Part shown: piece after piece, positions 34,980 through 43,080 of the stretch
Layout: the number at the start of each line of letters is the position of its first letter
How positions within the stretch are numbered: the first letter of the stretch is position 1
From: Betaproteobacteria bacterium
Lineage (GTDB): Bacteria; Pseudomonadota; Gammaproteobacteria; Burkholderiales; SG8-39
Assembly (NCBI GenBank): GCA_009693435.1
Contig: SHXF01000011.1
Coordinates: 1 to 61,101, forward strand
Direction of reading: 5' to 3'
DNA: 61,101 nucleotides
Made by a program: the position numbers and the translations under genes
The notes under the pieces: generated by a model
What the model was told of the DNA's origin: nothing
What the model saw: only the letters and a program-made list of their open reading frames with translations
Database searches by the model: none

Positions 34980-35610
34980 TCCCCGCCTCGGCTGCCTGCT
35001 TAGGCGCCTCGGGCGCTGCTTTGGCAACCTCGGGCGCTGCTTTGGCAACCTCGGGCGCTGCTTTGGCCACCTCCGGTGATGCTTTGGCCACCTCGGGTGC
35101 TGCTTTGGCCACCTCGGGTGCTGCTTTGGCCACCTCGGGTGCTGCTTTGGCCACCTCCGGTGCTGCTTTGGCCACCTCCGGTGCTGCTTTGGCCACCTCC
35201 GGTGCTGCTTTGGCCACCTCCGGTGCAGTGCGCGGCGATTCGGCCGAATCCCTCGAATCCCTCTTGTCGGCATGCAGCACCGACTTCGATTTCTCTTCCT
35301 TCATCATGGGTGAAGGCGTGGTGACGGCCTTGTCCATTTTCACGATGAGGTGGCGCAGCACGGCATCGTTGAACTTGAATGCGTGCTCGAGTTCGGTCAG
35401 GGTTTCCTGGTCGCACTCGATGTTCATGAGCACGTAGTGCGCCTTGTGCACCTTGGCGATGGGATACGTGAGCTGGCGACGGCCCCAGTCTTCGAGGCGG
35501 TGCAACTGGCCTTTCCTGCTGGTCACCGCGGTGCGGTAACGCTCTATCATGGCCGGGACCTGTTCGCTCTGGTCCGGATGAACAATGAAAACGATTTCGT
35601 AATGTCGCAT
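34972..35610 (-). CDS. rpsF: 30S ribosomal protein S6 with a long repetitive C-terminal tail
   Basis: 212 residues against the usual 95-135. Residues 1-95 are a normal S6 ([53 protein letters not shown]). Residues 96-127 are charged. Residues 128-204 are eleven heptads of the AAPEVAK type, then QAAEAGTA. S6 binds the 16S central domain with S18. The tail is Ala/Pro/Glu/Lys-rich, probably extended and solvent-exposed. The gene is first in its operon, behind a promoter 205 bp upstream and a leader that may hold an S6:S18-binding control element (not established). Confidence 0.95.
   Translation of the reverse strand: MRHYEIVFIVHPDQSEQVPAMIERYRTAVTSRKGQLHRLEDWGRRQLTYPIAKVHKAHYVLMNIECDQETLTELEHAFKFNDAVLRHLIVKMDKAVTTPSPMMKEEKSKSVLHADKRDSRDSAESPRTAPEVAKAAPEVAKAAPEVAKAAPEVAKAAPEVAKAAPEVAKAAPEVAKASPEVAKAAPEVAKAAPEVAKAAPEAPKQAAEAGTA
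34999..35229 (-). repeat. 21-bp x11 in-frame tandem repeat in rpsF
   Basis: Eleven 21-bp units encode residues 128-204. Sub-families differ at fixed positions (CTCGGGCGC, CTCGGGTGC and CTCCGGTGC on the plus strand), arranged in runs: distal units of one type, central of another, proximal of a third. This implies successive block duplications. Units encode TAPEVAK, six [14 protein letters not shown], two AAPEVAK and AAPEAPK. Confidence 0.97.
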
Positions 35611-35814
35611 GCATTTCCCTATGGATTAGCCACCCGGGAATCGAACGGTGCGACGCGCTCGAACCAGTGCGGCAGGGTTGATCGAATTGTGGAATGAATC
35701 GGCCGCCGCAGGATCGCATTCGGGATTAATTCAGGGTTCAAATTCGACGATTCGAACCAGAATGATCCAGACGCATCTTCTTTCGACTTCAATGACGGCC
35801 GGTCAAGGATTTGA

Positions 35815-35844
35815 ATTGTAACAAAAAACGGCAGTTACGCACAA
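35815..35844 (-). promoter_or_regulatory. Candidate promoter of the rpsF-priB-rpsR-rplI operon
   Basis: Read on the minus strand: TTGTGC (35839-35844), an 18-bp spacer and TACAAT (35815-35820), preceded by TGT as an extended -10. It gives a leader of about 200 nt before rpsF. Confidence 0.55.
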
Positions 35845-35846
35845 GG

Positions 35847-35907
35847 ACAGGACACGACGACAGGACACGGGGACCGGACACGAGGACCGGACACAAGGAT
35901 CGGACGC
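35847..35907. repeat. 13-bp tandem repeat adjoining the rpsF promoter
   Basis: Four full 13-bp units and a partial fifth (ACAGGACACGACG, ACAGGACACGGGG, ACCGGACACGAGG, ACCGGACACAAGG) begin two bases beyond the -35 of the rpsF promoter and run towards the ThDP gene. Confidence 0.9.
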
Positions 35908-36056
35908 ATCGCCGCTGCGAGTCGCATGCTCCGGAAAGCGCGCGCGGTCCCCGTGGCCCGTGTGGCAGTACACCGGTGTGGGATAGTATGCTGGACCTTG
36001 CGCCTCCTCCAAGCCTGTGGCGGCGCTGGACACGCACCGAGAGGATCAATCCCACC

Positions 36057-37847
36057 GTGAACACTCGTGACCCTGCCACCGTTTCCCAATCCGTCGGCGC
36101 GCGTGTCGATGTCACCGAAAAGTCCGGTCCAGGCGGTCTGTCCGCTGCGGATGTGCTGCTTCGTTCCCTGCATGCCCGCGGCGTCGAATACCTGTTCGCA
36201 AATCCGGGCACCGATTTTCCTTCGATCATCGAAAGTTTTGCACAGGCCGCCGAAATCGGAACCGCACTGCCGCACCCGGTGCTGGTCCCCCACGAGAACG
36301 CGGCCGTTTCCATGGCACACGGCGCATACCTGGTGTCGGGCAAGCCACAGGCGGTCATGGTTCACGTCAGCGTGGGAACCGGCAACACCGTCAATGCCTT
36401 GATGAACGCCAGCCGCGACAACGTCCCGCTGTTGTTGCTGGCCGGCCGAAGTCCCGTCACCGAGTCCGGACCGCACGGCACGCGCAGCGGCGTCATCCAC
36501 TGGGCCCAGGAGATGTTCGACCAGGCCGGCATGGTGCGGGAACTGGTGAAATGGGACTACGAGTTGCGCCGTCCCGATCAGGTCGGCGCCGTCACAGCAC
36601 GCGCGGTGGAGCGTGCCATCAGCTCACCGCGCGGGCCGGTGTACCTGTCGCTGCCGCGCGAGCCGCTGGCCGCGGCCAGTCCCGAGGACCCGAACGCACT
36701 GCAGCCGCGCGAAATCCCCGCCCCTCCCCACCCGCAACCGCAGAGCGTCGCCAGACTGGCCGACTGGATCCTTGCGGCGGAGCATCCGCTCATCATCACC
36801 TCGAACTCCGGGCGCAGCGCCGGCGCCATGCGGGCACTGGCCCGTGTCGCCGAGCGTTTCGCGTTGCCGGTTGTCACCATGGCGGCGCGCAGCCTGTGCC
36901 TGCCCAGCGATCATCCTATGCTGCAGGGGGACCTGCCGGCGCCGTTGCTGCGCGACGCAGACCTGGTGCTGGTGCTCGAATGCGAAGTGCCGTGGATTCC
37001 GTCCGTTGTGTCGCCGCCAGCGGCTTGCCGCGTGGCGCACATCGGCGAGGATCCGGCGTTTTCCCGCTACCCGATGCGCAGCTTTCGCTCCGATTTGTCG
37101 ATAACCGCAGACGCTGCCGTCGCACTGGCTGAACTGGAGCGCGCCCTGGAACAGCGACTCGCCCTGAAAAGCGCCGCGGCCACGGCGGCCAATGCCGCTG
37201 TTGCGTCACGGCGTGCTGCGCTGACGAAACGATCCGCTGAAATTCGCGCGCAGGCCATCGCTGAGTCGGATGCTATCGGTCGCGGCGGCGTGATCAAGCC
37301 GGCATGGATCAGCCGCTGTCTGGGCGAGGCAATCGACGAAGACGCCATCGTGATGAGCGAATACTGGCTACGCCTGCAGCATTGCCGGCGCGTTCAACCG
37401 GGAAGCTTCTTCGCCCTCAGCCCGGCCGGTGGCCTTGGCTGGGCGCTCGGCGCTGCGCTCGGCGCCAAACTCGTCGCGCCGGAACGCCTGGTGGTCGCGG
37501 CGATCGGCGATGGCGCCTACATGTTCGCCAATCCCACCGCCTGCCATTGGGTGGCGGCAGCGCACGACCTGCCCGTGCTCACTGTCGTTTTCAACAACCG
37601 GCTCTATGGCGCCGTAAAGAATTCCACCCTCAACATGTATGCCGGCGGCGCGGCGGCGCGGCGCGACGGGCGCGTCCTCGCGGACCTGGGTCCGGACACC
37701 GCATACGAGAGAATCATTGAAGCGCACGACGGCTACGGTGCGCGCGTCGAGTCGCCCGCGGACCTGCCGGGCGTGCTTGCCGAAGCGGTGCGCGTGGTGA
37801 AACAGGAAAAGCGCCAGGCGCTGGTCAACGTCATAGGCAGCTCTTGA
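36057..37847 (+). CDS. Thiamine-diphosphate-dependent enzyme (acetolactate synthase / benzoylformate decarboxylase superfamily)
   Basis: 596 residues with the three-domain ThDP architecture. The N-terminal pyrimidine-binding domain has YLFANPGTDFPSIIESFA and the catalytic-type Glu in VPHENAAVSMAHGAY. The C-terminal ThDP domain has the metal/diphosphate motif GDGAYMFANPTACHW...NN. It groups with 'thiamine pyrophosphate-requiring' proteins of uncertain reaction; a 2-oxo acid decarboxylase or carboligase is likely. The start at GTG 36057 is tentative (AGAGG is 12 bases away); ATG 35988 is the alternative. It lies between conserved core genes and looks like an insertion. Confidence 0.85.
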   Translation: MNTRDPATVSQSVGARVDVTEKSGPGGLSAADVLLRSLHARGVEYLFANPGTDFPSIIESFAQAAEIGTALPHPVLVPHENAAVSMAHGAYLVSGKPQAVMVHVSVGTGNTVNALMNASRDNVPLLLLAGRSPVTESGPHGTRSGVIHWAQEMFDQAGMVRELVKWDYELRRPDQVGAVTARAVERAISSPRGPVYLSLPREPLAAASPEDPNALQPREIPAPPHPQPQSVARLADWILAAEHPLIITSNSGRSAGAMRALARVAERFALPVVTMAARSLCLPSDHPMLQGDLPAPLLRDADLVLVLECEVPWIPSVVSPPAACRVAHIGEDPAFSRYPMRSFRSDLSITADAAVALAELERALEQRLALKSAAATAANAAVASRRAALTKRSAEIRAQAIAESDAIGRGGVIKPAWISRCLGEAIDEDAIVMSEYWLRLQHCRRVQPGSFFALSPAGGLGWALGAALGAKLVAPERLVVAAIGDGAYMFANPTACHWVAAAHDLPVLTVVFNNRLYGAVKNSTLNMYAGGAAARRDGRVLADLGPDTAYERIIEAHDGYGARVESPADLPGVLAEAVRVVKQEKRQALVNVIGSS

Positions 37848-37927
37848 TGCCAGTGCGCGCTGCAGGACCGATTGAAGCAGCGCGCTTGCCCGCATAACGC
37901 GCTGCGCTCACACCGGATGTAACGCGC

Positions 37928-38665
37928 TCAGGCGAGTCTGCGCCGCCTCGACTCGAACAGGCAGACGCCGCTCGCCACCGACACGTTGAGGCTGCCCACG
38001 CTGCCGCCCATGGGGATGCGCACCAGAGCGTCGCAGGTTTCGCGCGTGAGACGCCGCATGCCCTCCCCTTCCGCACCGAGCACCCAGGCGATTGCCCCGG
38101 GAAGGTCCGCCTGGTAAAGAGTCTGTTCGGCCCGCTCATCCGCACCGACGATCCAGATGCTGCGCTCCTTCAGCTCCTTCAGCGCGCGCGCGAGATTGGT
38201 CACCATGTAATAGGGCATCACTTCCGCCGCGCCACTCGCCACTTTCGACACCGTGGCGCTCACACCTGCTGCGCGATCCTTGGGCGCCAGCACCGCATGC
38301 ACGCCCGCTGCGTCCGCGACGCGCAGGCACGCCCCCAGGTTGTGCGGATCGGTGACGCCGTCGAGAACCAGCAGCAACGGCGGTTCGGTGAGTGAATCGA
38401 GGAGGTCTTCGAGGCTTTGCCGCGAGACGCTGACCTCCACCCGTGCCACGACGCCCTGGTGCCGGCCGCCACCCGCTATGCCGTCCATCCGCTTCGAGGC
38501 CACCTTCAGCAGGCGCACGCCCGCTTGCCCGGCCACCGCCTCCAGGTCGCGCGCCCGCGCATCGTTGCGCTCCTCGTCCAGAAACACTTCGATGACCGCC
38601 GCCGGCCGCGCGCGCAACTGCGCCAGTACCGCGTGAAAGCCGAATACCGCGCGCGTCTGGCTCAT
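37928..38665 (-). CDS. rlmB: 23S rRNA (guanosine-2251-2'-O)-methyltransferase RlmB
   Basis: A 245-residue SPOUT methyltransferase. The N-terminal substrate-binding domain starts FGFHAVLAQLRARP; the trefoil-knot motifs are LVLDGVTDPHNLGACLR, VLGAEGEGMRRLTR and IPMGGSVGSLNVSVA, which form the SAM site. It methylates the ribose of G2251 in the P-loop of 23S rRNA. It lies 81 bp downstream of rnr, the usual partner gene; the spacer is AT-rich and could hold a second promoter. Confidence 0.97.
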   Translation of the reverse strand: MSQTRAVFGFHAVLAQLRARPAAVIEVFLDEERNDARARDLEAVAGQAGVRLLKVASKRMDGIAGGGRHQGVVARVEVSVSRQSLEDLLDSLTEPPLLLVLDGVTDPHNLGACLRVADAAGVHAVLAPKDRAAGVSATVSKVASGAAEVMPYYMVTNLARALKELKERSIWIVGADERAEQTLYQADLPGAIAWVLGAEGEGMRRLTRETCDALVRIPMGGSVGSLNVSVASGVCLFESRRRRLA

Positions 38666-38746
38666 GCAATATTGTCAACTTTAGTGCATGAAAGTCCCCA
38701 TTCCGCGGATTTTTTCATAACATTCATATATCACATTATATATCGG

Positions 38747-41041
38747 TCAACGCGATTTTCCGGTGCTTTTCCGCGCCGGCGGCCGACTCTGTGTCCGAGC
38801 CGGCGTCCGGTTCTGCGTCTCGGTCTGCGGATCGGGCTCGACCGGCACGAAGTCCATTCGGCTCGTGTCCATATCCACCCGCACGATGCGTATCTTGACC
38901 CGGTCGGACAGCCGGTAGCGTTTGCCCGTGCGCTCGCCGAGCAATGTGTGGCGAGCCGGGTCGTACTGAAAGTAGTCCTTGCCGAGTTCCGAAATGTGCA
39001 CCAGTCCTTCGACGTAGACTTCGTCCAGCGCGACAAAGACGCCGAAACTCGTCACGGCGGAAATCGAACCTTCGAACTCCTCGCCGACTCTGTCGCGCAT
39101 GTAATAGCACTTCAGCCACTGGACCACGTCGCGGGTGGCATCATCGGCGCGGCGTTCGGTCTCGGAACTGTGCTTGCCCAGATCGGTCCAGTCACCGGCG
39201 TTGTATTTCGCGCCGTTGACGACCGCCTTGATGGCCCGGTGCACGAGCAAATCCGGGTAGCGCCTGATCGGCGAAGTGAAGTGCGTATAGGACTCGTACG
39301 CAAGGCCGAAATGGCCGACGTTCTTCGGGCTGTACATCGCCTGCTTCAGGGAACGCAGCAGTACCGTCTGCAACAACTGCACGTCCGGGCGGTGCTTCAC
39401 CGAATCGAGCAGCCTGGCGTAATCCTTGGCCTTGGGCTTGTCACCGCCGCCGAGGTCCAGGCCAAAGCCCTTGAGGAATTCCCGCAGCGCCGTCAGTTTC
39501 TGCGAGGTCGGCCCTTCGTGTATCCGGTAGAGCGCCGGATGCTCGTGCTCCGCCAGGTAACCCGAGGCGCAAACGTTCGCCGCAAGCATGCATTCCTCGA
39601 TGAGCTTGTGCGCCTCGTTGCGCTCCACGCGAACGATTTTTTCCAGCCGCTCCTTATCATCGAACCGGAACTCGGTCTCTATGGTTTCGAAATCGATGGC
39701 GCCGCGCCGCGCCCTTGCCTTCAGGAGGATGCGGTACAGTTCCTCGAGTGCCTTGAGGCGCGGCATCAGCTCGCCCAGTTTGCGCGCATCGTCGCCCGCG
39801 GGATCGGACAATGCCGCGGCAACCACCGTATAAGTGAGCCGGGCGCGCGAACGCATGACCGCAGGGTAAAAGCGATAGATCTTGATGTCACCATTGGCCG
39901 CGATAGACATGTCGCAGACCACGCACAGACGGTCCACGTCGGGATTGAGGGAGCACAGCCCGTTCGACAAGCGCTCCGGCAGCATCGGAATCACGCGCCG
40001 CGGGAAATAGACGGAAGTGCCGCGCTCCCGGGCCTCCAGATCAAGCGGGTCGGCATGCTGCACGTAGTGGCTGACATCGGCGATGGCGACGATAAGGCGG
40101 TAACCCGCTCCGCCCCTGGAATAGCGCTCGCAGAAGACCGCGTCATCGAAATCTTTCGCCGTTTCACCGTCGATGGTCACCAGCGCGAGATCCCGCAGAT
40201 CCTCGCGGCCTTCGTAGTCCTGCGTGGCCGGCACCGCCGGGAAACGCGCCGCGATCGCCTTGGCCCTGGCCGAAAATTCGAATGGCAGGGCGTGCTTGCG
40301 CAGCGCGATCTCCACCTCTATGCCCGGATCGGTGGCATTGCCCAGCACCTCTACCACACGGCCTACGGGTTGTGTATGCGTATCCGGCCAGGTGGTGATT
40401 TCGACCACGACCACCTGTCCGGGCGTGGCGCCCGCCGTGTCGCCGGCGGGAACAAGAATGTCCTGGCTGATGCGGCGATCGGAGGCGATGACGAAGAAAA
40501 ACTCCTTCTGCTCCAGGCTGCCTACCACCCGGGAATGGGCGCGCTCGAGCACTTCGACGATCGAGCCCTCCCGCCTGCCGCGTCTATCGGTTCCCGACTC
40601 GCGCACCATCACCCGGTCGCCATGCAGCACACGCCGCATTTCCCGCGGGTTCAGATACAGGTCGTCTCCGCCTTCGTCGGGCACCACGAACCCGAAGCCG
40701 TCCGGATGGCCCTCCACCCTGCCGGCAACAAGATCGAGCTTGGTGGACACCAGGATGGCGCCCTTGCGATTGCGCAGGATCTGCCCCTGGCGTTCCATCG
40801 CTGCCAGGCGCTTGTCGAAGGCGTCGCGTTCCGCGCGGGTGATGCCGACCAGCCGCGCCAGGTCGTCGTCGGTCAGCGGCACGCCTTCAGCGGCCAGCGC
40901 CTCCAGGATGAACTCGCGGCTCGAAATCGGCGATTCGTAGCGCGCCGACTCCCGTTCAAAATGTGGATCGAGATGCGGATCCTTTTGTTGCCCTGTTAGT
41001 GGATATTTTCGTTGCCCGCTGCCGGGCTTTTTCATTGACAA
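38747..41041 (-). CDS. rnr: Ribonuclease R
   Basis: 764 residues, 3'-5' exoribonuclease of the RNase II/RNB family. In order: an N-terminal winged-helix/cold-shock region with DPHLDPHFERESARYESPI, the RNB catalytic core with DFDDAVFCE (metal Asp residues) and ADVSHYVQHADPLD, TSPIRRYPDLLVHRAI, and an S1 domain (GSISAVTSFGVFVALDEVYVEG); the tail is basic. It degrades structured RNA and defective tRNA/rRNA. Two starts are possible: a TTG at 41041 with AGGAAG 8 bases upstream, or ATG at 41035 without good spacing. The -35 of the divergent tRNA promoter overlaps this start. Confidence 0.96.
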   Translation of the reverse strand: MSMKKPGSGQRKYPLTGQQKDPHLDPHFERESARYESPISSREFILEALAAEGVPLTDDDLARLVGITRAERDAFDKRLAAMERQGQILRNRKGAILVSTKLDLVAGRVEGHPDGFGFVVPDEGGDDLYLNPREMRRVLHGDRVMVRESGTDRRGRREGSIVEVLERAHSRVVGSLEQKEFFFVIASDRRISQDILVPAGDTAGATPGQVVVVEITTWPDTHTQPVGRVVEVLGNATDPGIEVEIALRKHALPFEFSARAKAIAARFPAVPATQDYEGREDLRDLALVTIDGETAKDFDDAVFCERYSRGGAGYRLIVAIADVSHYVQHADPLDLEARERGTSVYFPRRVIPMLPERLSNGLCSLNPDVDRLCVVCDMSIAANGDIKIYRFYPAVMRSRARLTYTVVAAALSDPAGDDARKLGELMPRLKALEELYRILLKARARRGAIDFETIETEFRFDDKERLEKIVRVERNEAHKLIEECMLAANVCASGYLAEHEHPALYRIHEGPTSQKLTALREFLKGFGLDLGGGDKPKAKDYARLLDSVKHRPDVQLLQTVLLRSLKQAMYSPKNVGHFGLAYESYTHFTSPIRRYPDLLVHRAIKAVVNGAKYNAGDWTDLGKHSSETERRADDATRDVVQWLKCYYMRDRVGEEFEGSISAVTSFGVFVALDEVYVEGLVHISELGKDYFQYDPARHTLLGERTGKRYRLSDRVKIRIVRVDMDTSRMDFVPVEPDPQTETQNRTPARTQSRPPARKSTGKSR

Positions 41042-41062
41042 AATCGTGACTTCCTATAGAAT
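41035..41062 (+). promoter_or_regulatory. Promoter of tRNA-Leu(CAG)
   Basis: A consensus -35 TTGACA (41035-41040), a 16-bp spacer and TAGAAT (41057-41062), followed by a GC-rich discriminator (GCGCGCC) typical of stable-RNA promoters under stringent control. Transcription would begin about 40 bp before the tRNA. The -35 lies on the rnr start codon. Confidence 0.75.
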
Positions 41063-41111
41063 TGCGCGCCTTGGGACGCGGCTGTTTTTTGAGGTTCCGG
41101 CGTTCCGGCAG

Positions 41112-41198
41112 GCCCAGGTGGCGAAATTGGTAGACGCACCAGCTTCAGGTGCTGGCGGTGGCAACACTGTGGGGGTTCGAGTCCCTTCCTGGGCACCA
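41112..41198 (+). tRNA. tRNA-Leu (anticodon CAG)
   Basis: A class II tRNA of 87 nt including an encoded CCA. The acceptor stem pairs GCCCAGG (41112-41118) with CCTGGGC (41188-41194); the anticodon arm CCAGC-TTCAGGT-GCTGG presents CAG; the long variable arm and GGTTCGAGTCC T-arm are present. It decodes CUG, the main Leu codon of this high-GC genome. Confidence 0.97.
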
Positions 41199-41394
41199 AG
41201 CGACGGCAAGTGGTTGAGCGGGCAGGAGTCGGTTGAACCTGCACCCTGCACCCTGACCGCTGACGATATCACGGCATCGGCGACAATGCGTGGCATGTCA
41301 GTGCGCCTTAGCTGCGGTTCCGATCACTCCCGTGTCTCCAGACGGGTCCGGGCAACACCTGCGGATCGTCGCAGTGGCCCCATCGCGCAGCGGT

Positions 41395-42165
41395 TCAGGT
41401 GGAACTGGCAAACCCGCCGTCTATGACGATGATTTCGCCGGTGACAAAACGATTCGCCTGAATGAGCGTCATCATGGTCTCGGCGACATCGTCGGCGGTA
41501 ACGCAGCGTTTCAGAGGCGTCTGTTTCGCGCGCCTGTCCATCAGGTCGCGATACTTGTCCTTCAGCATGCGCTCCATCCAGTCGCCCTCCATCCAGCCCG
41601 GCGCGACCGCGTTGACGCGAATCTCGGGTCCCAGGTTGTAGGCAAGCGTCTTGGTCAGGTTCACCACCGCAGCCTTGCTCGCCGCATACGGGAGCGACTG
41701 CGGACCCGGCCGCAATCCGACGATGCTGGCGGTATTGACGATGCAGCCGCGTCCGGCGGCCTTCAGCATGGGAACAGCCGCGCGCGTGACGAGAAAAATG
41801 CTGCGCACGTTCACGGCAAAAACGCGATCCCACTCCTCGATCGAAATCGAATCCAGATCCTTCGGCTTCATGCTGGTGGTGGTGCCTGCATTGTTGATCA
41901 GAACATCGAGGCGCCCGAACTTGCCGGCTATGGCTTTGAACATTTCCAGAACACCTGCCTCTTCGCTGACATCGCAGCGCTGCAGCAAGACTTCGGCCCC
42001 CAGCGCGCGCGCCCGGGATGCGGTCTCGTTCGCGGCCGCCTCGCTGCGGCTGTAGTTGACAACCACGTCATAACCGGCGCGCGCCAGTGCAATCACGGCG
42101 CTGCGGCCGATGCCGGTGGCGGCGCCGGTTACCAGTGCTACAAGTTTCTTGTCTGCGGTGGACAT
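41395..42165 (-). CDS. SDR-family NAD(P)-dependent oxidoreductase
   Basis: 256 residues from the ATG at 42165, which has GAGGT 7 bases upstream; the frame is open further but that part is repeat. A classical short-chain dehydrogenase: cofactor motif VTGAATGIGRSA, NNAGTT, the catalytic Ser in NTASIVG and YAASK (Tyr/Lys), ending with VIDGGFASS. The Arg/Ser context after beta-2 (YSRSEAA) suggests NADP(H). It is last in the three-gene cassette with the amidohydrolase and the AMP ligase, so it probably acts on an aromatic or its breakdown product. Confidence 0.9.
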   Translation of the reverse strand: MSTADKKLVALVTGAATGIGRSAVIALARAGYDVVVNYSRSEAAANETASRARALGAEVLLQRCDVSEEAGVLEMFKAIAGKFGRLDVLINNAGTTTSMKPKDLDSISIEEWDRVFAVNVRSIFLVTRAAVPMLKAAGRGCIVNTASIVGLRPGPQSLPYAASKAAVVNLTKTLAYNLGPEIRVNAVAPGWMEGDWMERMLKDKYRDLMDRRAKQTPLKRCVTADDVAETMMTLIQANRFVTGEIIVIDGGFASST

Positions 42166-42180
42166 TGTCGGGACCTCGTT

Positions 42181-42210
42181 GTTCCAGGGTTCCAGGGTTC
42201 CAGGGTTCCA
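42181..42210. repeat. 8-bp x3.75 tandem repeat upstream of the SDR gene
   Basis: GTTCCAGG is repeated three times plus six bases, in the 52-bp spacer between the amidohydrolase stop and the SDR start, just upstream of the SDR ribosome site. Confidence 0.93.
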
Positions 42211-42217
42211 GCTGCGG

Positions 42218-43060
42218 TTACAGGCCGAGAATCCGCTCGGCATTCCGATGGAAGATCTTTTCCATGACGGCATCGGAGTAACCAAGCTCCCCCCATTCCT
42301 TCAGAATGCGCCCGTATGGCAGGCTGGGGTAGTCGCTGCCGAACATGATCTTGTCCTGCAGGCGCGCGCGCATATCGACCTTCAGCGAGGCCGGAAAGTA
42401 CTTGGGTGCCCAGCCCGACATTTCCCAGAACACGTTGCCCTTGTGCAGCGCCACCGCTGTGGTCTCGTCCACCCAGGGCCAGCCGGGATGGGCCATGACA
42501 ATTTTCAGGTCTGGAAAATCGGCTGCGAGATCATCGATCGATGAAGGATGGGCATGGCGAACACGCGCCCCCATGCCCCCCGGCATCCCCGCCCCCATTC
42601 CGGTTGTGCCGACATCGATCATGACCGCCGCCTTGAGTTCGTTGATCACCTCGAAGAGCGGGTAATAACGACGGTCATTGACGGAGAAGTGCTGCATGAT
42701 GGGATGGAAGTGGAAACCCAGCATCCCCAGTTCCGTGACTGCTTTCTTCACTTGCTGAATCGCTATTTCGCCCTTGGCGGGCTCGACCGCCCCCCAGGCC
42801 TGGATGATGCGCTGTGGATGGCGTTGCCACATCTGGTGCACATATTCGTTGGTGCACGGCGGCGTGGCGATGGTGGTTTCCAGGTCGAGCGCAACCAGCA
42901 CCGCCTCGACACCGGCATCGGTGAACTCGCGGACGACTTCGTCCTCGGACTTGGCGGTCCAGCCGCGATTCCAGTACTTCGCCAGCGCCTCTACATACGG
43001 TCCCTGGCAGTCGATCCAGGTCTGTGTGCCGGGATAACAATGCAGATCGATGATGCGCAT
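42218..43060 (-). CDS. Amidohydrolase-2 family protein (decarboxylase/hydrolase)
   Basis: 280 residues of a metal-dependent TIM barrel (the family with ACMSD and gamma-resorcylate decarboxylase). Metal-site elements are IIDLHCYPG near the N-terminus, GFHFHP, MAHPGWPW and FGSDYPSLPYG. The first motif is D-x-H-x-Y rather than the common H-x-H, so one classical ligand is missing. The start at 43060 has AGGAG at 5-6 bases. It lies 20 bp after the ligase gene. Removal of a ring carboxylate or hydrolysis of a ring-opened acid are both possible. Confidence 0.85.
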   Translation of the reverse strand: MRIIDLHCYPGTQTWIDCQGPYVEALAKYWNRGWTAKSEDEVVREFTDAGVEAVLVALDLETTIATPPCTNEYVHQMWQRHPQRIIQAWGAVEPAKGEIAIQQVKKAVTELGMLGFHFHPIMQHFSVNDRRYYPLFEVINELKAAVMIDVGTTGMGAGMPGGMGARVRHAHPSSIDDLAADFPDLKIVMAHPGWPWVDETTAVALHKGNVFWEMSGWAPKYFPASLKVDMRARLQDKIMFGSDYPSLPYGRILKEWGELGYSDAVMEKIFHRNAERILGL

Positions 43061-43080
43061 GACCACTCCTGATTTCCGGC

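Larger units (their letters stand above)
35611..36056. other. Divergent intergenic region between rpsF and the ThDP enzyme gene
   Basis: 446 bp without a supported gene. From left to right: about 200 bp of rpsF 5' leader, the rpsF promoter at 35815-35844, a 13-bp repeat cluster at 35847-35907, and about 150 bp before the ThDP gene. An in-frame ATG at 35988 could extend that gene by 23 residues. Several complementary stretches near 35640-35700 could fold into a regulatory leader for S6/S18. Confidence 0.5.

Noticed and set aside
34999..35229. Overlapping plus-strand gene encoding GAALATS-like repeats
   Set aside because: A 21-bp repeat keeps several frames open by period alone. The S6 frame has a full ribosomal domain and ribosome site; the others have neither.
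38417..40999. 860-codon plus-strand open frame
   Set aside because: It lies antisense to rlmB and rnr, which have complete conserved domains; its His/Arg/Asp-rich composition is typical of a shadow frame in high-GC DNA.
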